From positions 19,811,033 to 19,875,032 of the forward strand of contig CM051456.1 in NCBI GenBank assembly GCA_028274465.1: a stretch of DNA of 64,000 bases, in the 5' to 3' direction. The translations under genes and the position numbers were made by a program. The notes under the pieces are model-generated. The model was not told the origin of the DNA. It saw only the letters and a list, made by a program, of their open reading frames with translations, and searched no databases. This stretch comes from Plantago ovata. Taxonomy: Eukaryota; Streptophyta; Magnoliopsida; Lamiales; Plantaginaceae. Numbering within the stretch: the first letter of the stretch is position 1; each line of letters starts with the position of its first letter. Shown here one piece after another: positions 22,401-34,147 of this stretch.

Positions 22401-25400
22401 TGGAGGATCTGAACCGCCTGGAAAAGGAGAAATGTCTGCATCCAAACCCTGAGATAGATGCATATATGAAGGTAACCTAACATAAAGCAAGTCTGTCAAA
22501 TTTACTTGTTTTCTTTTCTGTGCAAATTCCTCACAAAGTTCACGTGACCAAAAAAATTTCAGACATCAGCTGTTGGTAGTAAAAAGCACAGCGTGTCTAC
22601 AGACTATATCTTGAAAGTTCTTGGTCTGGATGTATGTTCAGATACCCAAGTTGGTAATGTAATGAAAAGGGGTGTCTCAGGGGGGCAAAAGAAAAGAGTG
22701 ACTACAGGTATTAGATCCTCTCTCTTTCACCGTGTGTGTGCTTCCCCGAAATGTGACTGAGTAGGTTTATCTGTATAAACTATAACCCAGGAGTGTATAA
22801 TTTTCTTAGATATTAGAATACTAATATTGCTTACATATTCCAGTTAACATGCATTAAAAATTTAAAAGCATTTATATGCCCCTCTTCCCTTACATCTCAT
22901 CTGCATAAGGCAGTTAAATTTATGAACTGTATCAGAGGCAGCTGAGTTCAACGCTGCAAACATGATGTGGATATTATGCTTACTGTATGTGAATCTTTTT
23001 AAAACACACGTATGATGAAAGTGTAAACTGAAGGATATCCCTTGTATAATTACATTTAGATAATGGCCATATAGGTTGCATACCCAGAGGCAGGTGAATG
23101 ATTTCAATCCGTCCTAGAAACACTGCATGGATTTGATGCTTCTGGCCTCCTATGTGATATATTTGACAATAATATGATATTTTCTAATGCAGGAGAAATG
23201 GTTATTGGGCCCAAGAAAACACTTTTTATGGATGAAATATCCACGGGTCTCGATAGCTCCACAACATTTCAAATTGTCAATTGTATCAAGAATTTTGCTC
23301 ATGTAATGGAAGGAACAGTTTTAATGGCTCTTCTTCAGCCTACCCCTGAGACTTTTGATCTCTTTGATGACCTGATCTTACTATCTGAAGGGTACATTGT
23401 ATATCAGGGTCCTTGTTCTCAAGTTCTTCAGTTTTTCGAGTCATTGGGTTTCCAGTTGCCCCCTCGTAATAGTATTGCTGATTTTCTTCAAGAGGTATGT
23501 TTATTCTATTTCAGGGTTTGATTGGTGCTCATTGTGTTCTTATCTAATCCATATAGTGTATAGGTTACATCAAGAAAGGATCAAGCACAATACTGGGGTG
23601 ACAAATCAAAACCCTATGAATTCATACCAGTTTCAAGAATAGCTGAATCTTATAAGAAGTCCAGATATGGTCAGGATGTGGAGTCCTTTTTTTCTGTTCC
23701 ATACGACAAATCAGAAAGTCATCCTCAGGCCTTGCCCACCAGAAAATTTGCTATAACACAATGGGAGCTCTTTAAAGCATGTTTGTCAAGAGAGTGGATG
23801 TTGATTAACAGATCTCAATTTCTGTATATCTTTAGAACATGTCAGGTATCTTCACTCTTTACAACTAAACTGTTTCGTGCTTCTACATGGGGGTAAGTGA
23901 TGCATATCTGTCATCCTTGTATATATTTTTGATATGCATGTATATGAAACAAAATTGATTAATGCGGTCTTTCACTTCGCCATAAAAGCATTTTAAACTT
24001 TGAACCATTTACCACAATAGATGTGTGCATCGCTGTGTTAATAATTCTTATTTATTTATTATTATTATGTTGATATTCATATTTCATGCATATGAAACGA
24101 AATTGATTAATGCGGTGGATGCTTCATTTCGCCACAAAAGCATTTTAAACTCTCTGAAACATTTACCACTCAATAGATTTATATTGCCATTTTCTTGAAG
24201 TTTTAACACAGCTTATTTGAAAGTCGAGCTTAACATCGTCCAAAAAATGCACATTTACAGGTGGGATTTGTGGGATTTGTTACATGTACTATGTTTCTGC
24301 GAACAAGAGTACATCCCATTGATATGGCAAATGGCGAACTGTACCTAGGATGTCTGTTTTTCGGCCTGGTGCATATGATGTTCAATGGATTCTCAGAGCT
24401 ACCTCTGATGATACATCGTCTTCCAGTATTTTACAAGCAACGAGATAATCTTTTCTATCCTGCATGGGCATGGTCTATTGTGAGCTTCATGCTTCGTGTA
24501 CCTTACTCAATGATTGAGTCAATTGTGTGGTCCTGTGTGGTATATTACACTGTAGGATTTGCCCCTGGAGCTGGCAGGTTCTTTCTAGGAACTCTTCCGT
24601 CCTGATACCTATGTTTTCCAATTATAACCACTCTCTCTTTTGCCTAAATGTTGCAGGTTTTTCCGTTTTATGTTGTTACTCTTCAGTGTACACCAAATGG
24701 CTCTGGGACTCTTCCGGACAATGGCTTCTGTTGCAAGAGATATGATTATTGCAAATACTTTTGGTTCAGCAGCATTACTGATAATTTTCATGTTGGGTGG
24801 ATTTATATTGCCAAAAGGTAAGTAATTTAGTTATAAAAAAATTACTCAGATCTGTTATACTGAGTATCTTTTTATTTCTTCATTCAGGTATGATCAAACC
24901 ATGGTGGGTGTGGGCCTTCTGGGTATCACCTTTGTCCTATGGTCAGCGAGCAATATCCGTTAATGAGTTTACAGCTACAAGATGGACAAAGGTATGTTCT
25001 CCCTAGATTATTGAAAGTAGCTTATCTGAAAAGAAATTTTGAATTTTTTCTCGAAACAGAAGAATATTTATATCTAATTGTTAAATCCTGATTTTTGCAG
25101 AAATTAATATCTGGAAACACTCCTCTTGGGAATGCTATTCTTCAGCTTCACAGCTTACCGAGCAGTGGTCACTGGTGTGGGCTTGGAGTTGGTGTTCTAT
25201 TTGGATATGCCTTGTTTTTCAACATCACAGTGACAGCTGCGCTAACCTACCTCAACCGTAAGTTATCATATGCGATTTATATTCTTGAACAATCTGCAAT
25301 TCCATAGACGAGATGCGACCCATAAAATCACAAAACAGAGCACAGAATTAAATATGAGACATCAGAGAACTCGCACGCAATCTACATCCTACCATCACGA

Positions 25401-28400
25401 TAATGCAAAATACAAGATTAATATCCTAACATCGCGATAATTTAACATACAAGATTACAACTGTTCAGGGAAGCAGTTCGTTTAACATATCATCCTGGGA
25501 GAGTCATACTAATTGATATGTTATAATTCATGCCCCTGGGCCCTAAGAGGGTAACAACGGTGTGGTTTTAGGTTTGATATATCATCGTATTCAGCAAAGT
25601 CATGGATTGTTGCTGTTACTTATCTTTCTATTTCCTTCTGTTTCTCTTGATTGAATATGCAAAATATGTGCAATCCAGCCAGTATGTGTTCCATTCATTA
25701 TTCCCAGAAATAATAATATTATGGTCACTAATTTATAGACGCTGCTTACATCCTCATGGCATGTTGTATTGGAACCATTAAGGAAATAACAAACTGTTGA
25801 GAAGATTATAAGTTTCTTACCCATTCCAAGGTCCCCATCAGATAAATACCAAGGTTCGAATAAGTGTATCTGATGGAAAGAAGTGCACGCTAAATGTTAT
25901 ATACAGAGAAAAAAAAATGAACTTATGTGTACCTGATCGGTTCCCATTTTTGCTTATCCTAGATTAGTTGCTCACCCTTCTGATAATTTGAATTTCTTGG
26001 TAATTACTGCTACAGCTCTTAAGAGATCACAGACAATTTTTCCAGTCGATGATGTCCATGACAATTCAGTTAGTAAGTAAATATCTCTAACTATTTAGCA
26101 ACAGTATACATTTACCTGCAGAAAGTCTTAGCATTATTTCGTTGCAAAATTTGAACTGGCAGGTCAAAAGGACGGAATACATGCCAGTAGAATCACACCC
26201 GTGGAAGTAACTAAAAAGAAAGGAATGATTCTCCCATTTGAGCAATTGTTCATGACTTTCCATAAAGTCAATTATTTTGTTGATATGCCAAAGGTATCAG
26301 CTGCTAAGCAACACATTTCAGAACATTCAGAACTTCTACTAATGAATCCTATATATCAGCTGCTAAGCAACACATTTCAGAATCATTCTGAACTTCTACT
26401 AATGAATCCCATATCTACCTTGACAGGAAAGGGCTGCACAGGGAGTAAAAGAAACAAGATTGCAACTTCTATGCGATGTTAGTGGTGTGTTCTCACCTGG
26501 TGTTCTCACAGCTCTAGTGGGAGCAAGTGGAGCTGGGAAGACTACATTGATGGACGTCCTTGCTGGAAGAAAGACAAGTGGTTATACAGAAGGAGATATT
26601 AGAATATCTGGTCACCCAAAAGAGCAGAAGACATTCGCTAGAGTATCGGGATATGTTGAACAATGCGACATACACTCTCCTCAAGTGACAGTTTATGAAT
26701 CTCTATGGTTTTCTGCCTCTCTCCGACTTCCAAAGGAAGTAACGAAAGATCAGAGACTGGTAAGATCTATTGCACTCCAAGTTGTTTACGAGTCATGATA
26801 AGTGCTTGTGATAATTACTATATGACATTATGACTCACTTTTTTTTTTTAAACACCCACCTTGCAGGAGTTTGTTGAGGAGGTAATGCAATTAGTAGAAT
26901 TGGACTCCTTAAGATATGCATTGGTAGGCAAGCCTGGAACCACTGGTTTATCCACAGAACAAAGGAAGCGTTTAACAATTGCGGTAGAGCTTGTTGCAAA
27001 CCCATCCATAATTTTTATGGATGAACCTACATCTGGTCTTGATGCACGAGCAGCAGCAATTGTTATGCGAACAGTTCGTAATACAGTTGATACTGGGAGA
27101 ACAGTGGTCTGCACCATACATCAACCAAGCATACAAATCTTTGAAGCATTTGATGAGGTTAGGTAGTTCAAAATACAGAATAAAACTAGCATATTTTTAA
27201 CATAATTAATTAATGTGTTGAATTTGAAATTGCAGCTGCTTCTTATGAAGCAGGGAGGGAAAGTTATATATGGTGGGAAGCTTGGTGATAAATCACATAT
27301 CATGGTCAACTATTTTAAGGTAAACTTAGTTGTTAATCCATTATGGAGTAACTCAGTGATTTTGTATGTAAAATTTTCAGTTTGTTACATGAGTCAATGG
27401 CTACAAGTTGTTATTGTTGTCACTGGGAATGCCTATTAATGTTGTTTTCTGCTTCCAGGCAATTGATGGAGTTTCTCATATTCCTGATGGTTACAATCCT
27501 GCAACTTGGATGCTTGAGGTTACCACACCTGCGATTGAAGAGAGGATTGGTCAAGATTTCTCATTGCTATACAAAAACTCAGCACAGTTTAGGTAAACAT
27601 AGTGTCGTGTTGTTCTTCTTTCGAATAATGAGATCTATATTTCCTTATCCTATGAATTTTTGAGAGGAAAAAACTTTTCAATTAGCATTTTCATATCAAT
27701 TACAGGGAAGTTGAAGCTACCATTGAGCGTCTGAGTGTTCCACCTGACAATTCAGAACCCCTGAAATTTTCTTCGACATATTCGCAAGATACCATGTCAC
27801 AGTTCAAACTATGCCTCTGGAAGCAAAATCTAGTATATTGGAGAAGTCCTGAATATAATACTGTGAGATTGTTCTTTACAACAATAAGTGCTATTCTAAT
27901 TGGCACAATATTCTGGGATATTGGTTCAAAAAGGTAACTATTTATGCTGCCTGTTCTTCCTGCTTATTATGCCTTGTGCAATTTAAAACTCTGGCTTTTG
28001 TCAGTTGACTAATAATGTTGAACTTCGATTTCTATCATCCGTAGCTGACTATAGTTAAAATAGTATTTTTTTCGCTGCCTAGTAGACAAGTAGGTAATCG
28101 TGAAGTATATTGTTTACTTGCTTCTACCGTTTCTATTTGTCCTGCTTCTTTTTTTTATTTCCGAGAAAGCGAAAATATTATACTAGCCCCTAATACTTTG
28201 AACTTCTCCCTCTCCCTCCTCAACTCCCCAAGAAAAAAAAGAAAAGCATGCTTTATAATTCTTAACCTGATGATGCAGGGACTCGACTCAAAACTTATTT
28301 GTTGTTATGGGAGCTCTTTATTCTTCCGTGTTATTCCTTGGTGTCAACAATGCTGCGTCTGTACAACCAGTAATCTCTACTGAGAGAAAAGTTTTCTACC

Positions 28401-29977
28401 GAGAGAAAGCAGCCGGAATGTTCTCTCCTCTTCCATATGCATTTGCCCAGGTTAGTACTCTTTAACCGGTTGTAAGGGATTTTGATTTACCATATCATAC
28501 CAAAAGGTGATACTTACTCATTATCCCCTTCACATTCTGTTGAAATTTATGCGTTCAATTTGACCGGCAGGAATTTCAAACTTGTTATTCTTGCTATTGC
28601 TTAGTTAGGGTTTAGCAAACAAATAAAAAGTTACTGAATGAGTGTCAAAATATCAGGTTGCTATACGCTCCAAGTTTGATAGGAAGCAATGTTATGAGCA
28701 CATTCATGTTAGCTCATTTCTAATTGTTCTCGTTACTCTTTCTTTTACGGTTTGGAGGTTGTAATAGGTTTGAGTTGTAATAGCGCCAAGAGCATTTCTT
28801 ATGCTCGGAAGTATGGAATAAATTTTTTTAGCCGTTTCAAAAAAAAAAAATGTTCTCGTTAAATGAATTCAAAGATGTATGTTTTAGCCTAAGTTCAGTG
28901 TTCCAAATATGGCTTCACATTCCACGAAGTAATTTCATGTGCAAAATTATTATATAGTAAACCAAAAGGAAGTCAGCAAGTGAATATTTGTTCGCTTTTA
29001 TTTAGAGAGAAATCTTGTTCATTCACCATGAATCACTTCATGTTTTCTAGGGGCTTGTGGAAATCCCATACGTTCTGCTACAGACGATATTATATGGAAT
29101 CATTACGTACTTCATGATCAACTTTGAGAGGACAGCAAGTATGTTTTCTGATACATTCTTTACTTCTCAATTATCTAAATTGTACATTATTCGCCTATAT
29201 CAGTTATACTCAACTAAATAGCCCCATTTTAACTGATGGTACTGTTGTTAATTTGCAGGCAAATTCTTCCTGTATCTCCTGTTTATGTTTCTCACATTCT
29301 CATACTTCACGTTCTACGGCATGATGGTTGTTGGTCTTACTCCTACGGAAGACTTGGCTGCTGTTGTGTCCTCAGCATTTTACTCATTATGGAACCTCTT
29401 CTCAGGTTTCCTTGTGCCAAAACCGGTATGTAAAATGTAAATTTATACCATCTAATGTTTAAATATGATCTCTTAGAGGGTATATCTCTCTCAAAATAAT
29501 GGTTACTGATGCAACTAATACGGTATATAGAGGATACTTTGATAAAAGAATGTAGTCGTGGTCCTCGTGGAGAACCTTTGAGGGATTTGAATTGATCATA
29601 ATTCCATTTTGTGTGCATGTTATGTCGTTTGCGTCCATAGCATTAGGCAGGCATAAGTTAATAACTTTTGCCATAGTGATGTAGTAATTCTGTTTGATTG
29701 ATTGTTTCAGAGCATTCCTGTATGGTGGATATGGTTCTATTACATTTGCCCAGTTGCATGGACATTGAGGGGCATAATTACCTCCCAACTCGGTGACGTA
29801 GAGACAATCATAACAGGACCTGGGTTCGAGGGTACAGTGAAGGAGTTTATAGAAACACATTTTGGCTATGGGCCAGGGTGGACTGGAATCACAATCACAG
29901 TGCTTATTGGATATAGCATGCTCTTTTTCGGTATTTTTGCCATTTCTGTCAAAGTAATCAATTTCCAGCGTAGATGA
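19416..29977 (+). CDS. ABCG31: full-size ABC transporter, ABCG31 (PDR subfamily)
   Basis: Exons: 19416-19744, 20549-20669, 20790-20878, 21061-21145, 21665-21827, 22395-22471, 22563-22707, 23193-23494, 23564-23845, 24261-24577, 24657-24817, 24888-24991, 25101-25257, 26016-26072, 26163-26293, 26427-26759, 26867-27157, 27236-27319, 27459-27592, 27706-27933, 28279-28450, 29051-29138, 29259-29425, 29711-29977. They sum to 4284 bases, 1427 codons plus stop, the usual PDR length, and every junction keeps frame. NBD1: Walker [10 protein letters not shown] (about 186-194), signature VSGGQKKR (326), Walker B TLFMDE (346). NBD2: Walker [10 protein letters not shown] (872), signature LSTEQRKR (979), Walker [13 protein letters not shown] (999). 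Hydrophobic transmembrane segments follow each NBD, and the C-terminus is VKVINFQRR. The N-terminus [16 protein letters not shown] points to ABCG31, a plasma-membrane transporter implicated in abscisic acid export from endosperm in Arabidopsis. Nothing in the sequence suggests loss of function. Confidence 0.93.
23935..24180 (+). repeat. imperfect tandem duplication in ABCG31 intron 9
   Basis: Two copies of a segment of roughly 90 bases share AAATTGATTAATGCGG, TTCGCCA(T/C)AAAAGCATTT and ATTTACCAC. They are separated by a short ATT-rich stretch. Lengths differ by small indels. Confidence 0.75.
26296..26415 (+). repeat. 60-bp tandem duplication in ABCG31 intron 15
   Basis: TATCAGCTGCTAAGCAACAC begins two adjacent copies that continue through CATTTCAGAA and ACTTCTACTAATGAATCC with only a few differences. 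The downstream copy stops just before the exon 16 acceptor. The duplication keeps the acceptor intact. Confidence 0.85.
28795..28851 (+). mobile_element. retroelement 3' end with stem-loop, in ABCG31 intron 21
   Basis: GAGCATTTCTTATGCTC forms a stem-loop and is followed by an AT-rich stretch and a run of A at about 28839-28849. It is the same 3' terminal arrangement as at 14765 and 30661, here on the plus strand. Only the end is recognisable. Confidence 0.5.
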
Positions 29978-30660
29978 AACTTTTTGGATGTGAATGGATG
30001 GCCTAACCTAACCTAGGACAGTGTTGCCCTGACAAGAACGAAGCTGTAGATTGTGCAGAGTTGTTCAGAGAATGAGTGTGAAGCTGTGAATGATCACTAA
30101 TTGGAGGGATAGTAATTAGCACAGTGCAAGGATTTTCTTTCTTATCTTCGTGAACGTTCTACCATTTTTTCATACATGATGATCTGGTTGTAAAATTGAG
30201 AGTTGTTGTGGTTAACTCATTCATTGTTTTAGTAAGCCATTCTGCCATTTTATCGATTTGGTGATATGTGAATGATGATCTGTTTGGTTGGGAAAGAAGG
30301 AAACGTTTCGATCAAATTAGACCTTAATCTTAGTTTAGTTGAGGTGCTGTCTTTCCTGTCGCAATTGCATTCGGTTTGCTTAACAACTTTAATTATTCGC
30401 TCATTCAAGAACCATTTTTAACCTCTAACAATATCAAATCAAACATGGAGTAGAGAAGATCTGTCACGTTTAGATTGAAAATGGAGAATCATATTCCACC
30501 AAAAACAGTTTAGATTGGAAATGGAGAATCATAAGCCACCAAAAACATATCTTCAAAACAACTCGAGCTTTGTGCACGAGGGAATTCTTTGAGGCTTTCT
30601 CGAGTTTGGACTTGGGGAATGAAATTATATCTAGCCTTCTATTTTAGCAGCTACTATTTT
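29978..30660 (+). other. ABCG31 3' region and spacer
   Basis: About 200 bases after the stop look like 3' UTR. Further on, a roughly 33-base phrase around GATTGAAAATGGAGAATCAT occurs twice near 30473-30545. No gene was seen. Confidence 0.5.
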
Positions 30661-30800
30661 ATTTTATTTTTAACGGCAAAATTTTATTAATCACCGAAAA
30701 GTTTATGATGAAAACATGAAGTGCATAAGGATTGCACATTGATCACCCGTACAATTTACAACAAAACATGGCTTGAGATAAGATAGATAATTTCGATTAA
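30661..30800 (-). mobile_element. retroelement 3' end with stem-loop
   Basis: On the minus strand the piece contains GTGCAATCCTTATGCAC and ends in an A-rich tail (complement of TTTTATTTTATTTTTAA at about 30656-30672). It resembles the ends at 14765 and 28795, but with a changed stem base on both arms. Confidence 0.45.
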
Positions 30801-30914
30801 TTACCTACCACCAAAGTATGCCTCTCCCAAACAAGTGTTTACGGTCAAAGTTAAATCTTGTAAAATTTTATATATCTTACCTTCTCATATTGTTGTACTA
30901 GTTGTTTTCATAGG

Positions 30915-31110
30915 TGACTATTGGGCCAGTCGTAGAACATCTCGGCACGGCCCAGCCCGTTAAAAACCAGCCCAGTCCGGCCCGTTAATATATTGGACTA
31001 GCACAACCGTATATTTTTAGGGGCCTTTAGGGGCCATCATATGCTGGCCCAGCCCGTCCTGGCCCGTTAAAAACCCACTGATCAGCCCTGCCCGGCACAG
31101 CCCGAATAGC
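30915..31110. repeat. GGCCCG-rich element
   Basis: Dense variants of CAGCCCGTTAAAAACCAGCC and CGGCCCGTTAA occur on both sides of an AT-rich middle. This type of GGCCCG-studded block is common in plant genomes as part of small transposons. There is no coding content. Confidence 0.55.
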
Positions 31111-31259
31111 CCGTAAACTTATCTACATAATTTCAGTCTATACATTCATATTTTGGATCAATAATTTCCTCCAATTTCAGCATATTGAGATTTGAGCATT
31201 TGAGCTCTAATTTCATCAATAGGGGTCTAATTGACAAAAACCCAATATGCATTATTTCT

Positions 31260-32440
31260 ACCTAATTCCTACTTACTAAAAACCATTTTTACCACTATCT
31301 AAGCACATGTCCCTAGAAGAAGCCAAATTAAAGGATTTAAGGTCCTTAACACCAAGGCCCCTTTTTCTTTAGGCACTTTTTAATAAGACAGTGTTTAGTA
31401 ATTGGTGTGGCATTTCATAATTTTCTAGGCAAATATCACCACGTTATTGCAGTTTTGTAAGAATATCACAAGACCACAAATGAAATGGTGTTGCCCGAAA
31501 ATTTGTGTCCATATGTGGACTCAACCACACTATACCAGTCGGACAATACTATGGGTACGGGGTATTCTCCAATCGTATGTTGTGTTATGATTTTGATTCA
31601 AAGAGAAAGATTATTGTGCCCCTCCCTAGTAATAAAAGTTTATTAAACCATATCCACTGTTTATACTTATTTACACGTAATGCTACTGTATTTTCATTAC
31701 ATTGTTTGCTTTTCTACTACCAAATAACTAAATACCACACCAAAACACATTACTAGTACCATTTGGTTTTTTCACTACCAAACATCCAAATTTTAGTAAA
31801 AAAACCTACACGAAATACTACGCAATTCCACCACCTTACCAATCTCTCATTTTCGGACATCACCATTGGATTACCATTGATCAAACTACCATTCTACAAT
31901 CTAGTGTTGATACTACCAAACGGTGCCATAGAGGTACACTCTTTATCCACATCAACAAAAAAAATTATTCTTCACCTTATTTACTCCACCACCCTATGGA
32001 AGTTCCTTTGCGAATCCATCAACTCTGTCACTACACCAACCATGCTTTGGAAAAAGAGAAATAGTACAAAGGTAGTGCATTAAGCGCCGCACTGGTGAGT
32101 ACTAGTCTTTCCCCAAGAGAGGGGTATTTATTTGCCCAATACACAAAGTCTCCTACTCAACTTCTCCATCACCCCTTTTCATAATTTTTTTATCTCTAGC
32201 CAAATGATCACTCACAAGTAGTCCCAAGTAGATAAAGGGTATACAAACCTACTTCACAATTGAGGAAGCTCGCTCACTCCTTCAAGTCCTCATCAAGGAC
32301 AACCAAACCTGTAGACCTCAAAATTCCAACTTGTTTATACATACCCTAGTTGAGACCCATTTGAACGCCATCTTCATCCCAAGTTGCAGCTTCCAACCAT
32401 CACTTAACCTTTTAAATGTCCAATGAACATAATTTTCTTT
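31260..32440 (-). mobile_element. decayed LINE reverse-transcriptase remnant
   Basis: In shifting minus-strand frames the order of plant LINE RT motifs is preserved from right to left: IPFIYLGLLVS near 32240, GERLVLTSAALNALPLYYFS near 32080, and after an interruption RGLGVKDLKSFNLAS near 31350. These correspond to the PF-YLG-P, GGRL-LI-VL-ALP-YYFS and GGLGVKDL-FN-AL positions of LINE ORF2. Many stops and frameshifts are present. A MITE-like insertion (31373-31928) separates the last motif from the rest. Confidence 0.75.
31373..31928. mobile_element. MITE-like insertion inside the LINE remnant
   Basis: The segment starts GGCACTTTTTAATAAGACAG and ends ACTACCAAACGGTGCC, so GGCAC / GTGCC ends are inverted. 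It interrupts LINE motifs that are normally about 30 residues apart, which defines it as an insertion. A target duplication was not found. Frames inside are not conserved. Confidence 0.5.
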
Positions 32441-32460
32441 AGTTCTTGAGGCTTCTTATG

Positions 32461-32807
32461 GGGTATTTGCAATAATTTCAATTTAAAATAAGTGGTTTAA
32501 TTTAAGGAGAAGTTCGTAAAATTGATTAGAGAATTTGATGGGTGTTTGCAAAAAAATACTTAAAAGTTAGATAAGTTGTAGGAGTAGTGTTTGCAAACCT
32601 AACATTTTGGACAAAAATAACTAAAATCCAGCTTAATTTAAGGAGAAGATGTTGAAGTAGGTACAACCCAGCTTCTCCAACTTCAACTTATATCCAGCAT
32701 AATTTAAGAGATAATTAAGCAGCTTGTAAGTTGTTGCAAACACTCAAAAAACTCCTTCTGCTAGTGATCAGCTAGATAAGTTAAGTTGTTGCAATTTGCA
32801 AACACCC
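32461..32807. mobile_element. MITE with GGGTRTTTGCAA ends
   Basis: The ends GGGTATTTGCAA and TTGCAAACACCC are inverted. Additional internal copies of GTGTTTGCAAA and TAAGTTGTTGCAA suggest nested or rearranged copies. The length is about 350 bases and there is no coding capacity. Confidence 0.55.
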
Positions 32808-34147
32808 ACTTAGTAGTTGAATAGAAGAAGAATCCTTAAACCTAATCTTCTATTTCACGTTCTGATTATGAATGGAGTGAGATTAGTTAGAAAAGAGCAA
32901 CGCGTTCTGATAGAGCATGAGCTCACTTTCTGGCCAATTGTCATAGTAAAATGACATAAATAAATACCCTTTTTCATCGAAAAATTCATCTAAAGTATAT
33001 TAGTGTAAAATCAGAGTATAAGTTTGAGTAAGGATCCAAATGAACCTAATACCAAAAGCTATACATTTTGTGAATTTTAATTTTTTGAACCGAATCCGAT
33101 TCTAGTTTGAAAAATGAAATGGATCCATTATAGATTCTATTAAATGGTGGATCGATCTCGGCGAGTTGGGCGGAGTTAATAATCGAATTGGGTGGAGTTA
33201 ACCAGGGGCGATGCTAGCATAGTTCTGGCTTGTGCTATAGCACAAGTTGGTTTTGATAATTTTCATTATATATATGTAATGAATTTATGTATTTTACATT
33301 TAGCACGGTATATTTTTATGGGAAAAATGTTAAAATAAACTATTACTACTTCACATTCAAAGTAGTAAACAAGTTGATCTTTTTATAGATCTTGAATAAT
33401 ATGTCTTTAAAAAGTACCATTTCTTTTACCAAATATAAAACAAAATGCAAATTTTGAGGAAGAAAAAACTATTTTCCAAATAGAAAATTTGTGTATATTT
33501 TAATTTTTAAATAATTAATTATAACTTTTTAGTGAGGTAAAATAGCACGGAAAAAAAAATCCTGAATTCGCCCACGGATTAACAAATCAAGGGTTTGGGG
33601 GTTTGGACAAGACGATTACATCACATCCATGTAGGTTCATTAGTTGACCAAGGGCAACTTGATTAAAGCCTTCCGAGGTTCGGTTCTAAGTATAAAGTGG
33701 TGAACAATTTTTTTTGCTCAAACTAGTCCATTACTCTTCATTTTCCTAAACAAAACAATTTGCTCAAACAGACCTAACAGGGAGAAAGATTGAAAGAAAG
33801 AAGAAGAAAGAAGCAAATCAACAAACGGAAATGCTAGTATCATACAAGTTGTATGAATGAAGAGAAAACGAATATGGAATCGTATTCATAAAATAAAATG
33901 ATGACGAATCGCTTTCACTTCTGCACCAACGTCCATCCAATTCAATGGCTCTCTTCCGAAATCACAATTTCCAATGCTCTTCCTCATGAACTTCACGCGT
34001 CTCTTTCTCCTACACCCGCCAATCTCCTCTCGCCGCGCCTAATTCCTCCCTCCTTTTTCGTCCTCCGATCCATTTAACCCTCCACGCCACCTGGAGGACT
34101 TCAACTAATACTACAACAATCAACAAATTCACCAACTCTAAATCCAA
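32808..34147 (+). other. spacer, transposon scrap, and MIK upstream region
   Basis: Near 33200-33570 a decayed element is suggested by GGGGCGATGCTAGCATAG at one side and CTGAATTCGCCC at the other. A TATAAAG word at 33691 could drive the inositol kinase gene with a long pyrimidine-rich leader (about 33900-34147). No separate gene was seen. Confidence 0.4.
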
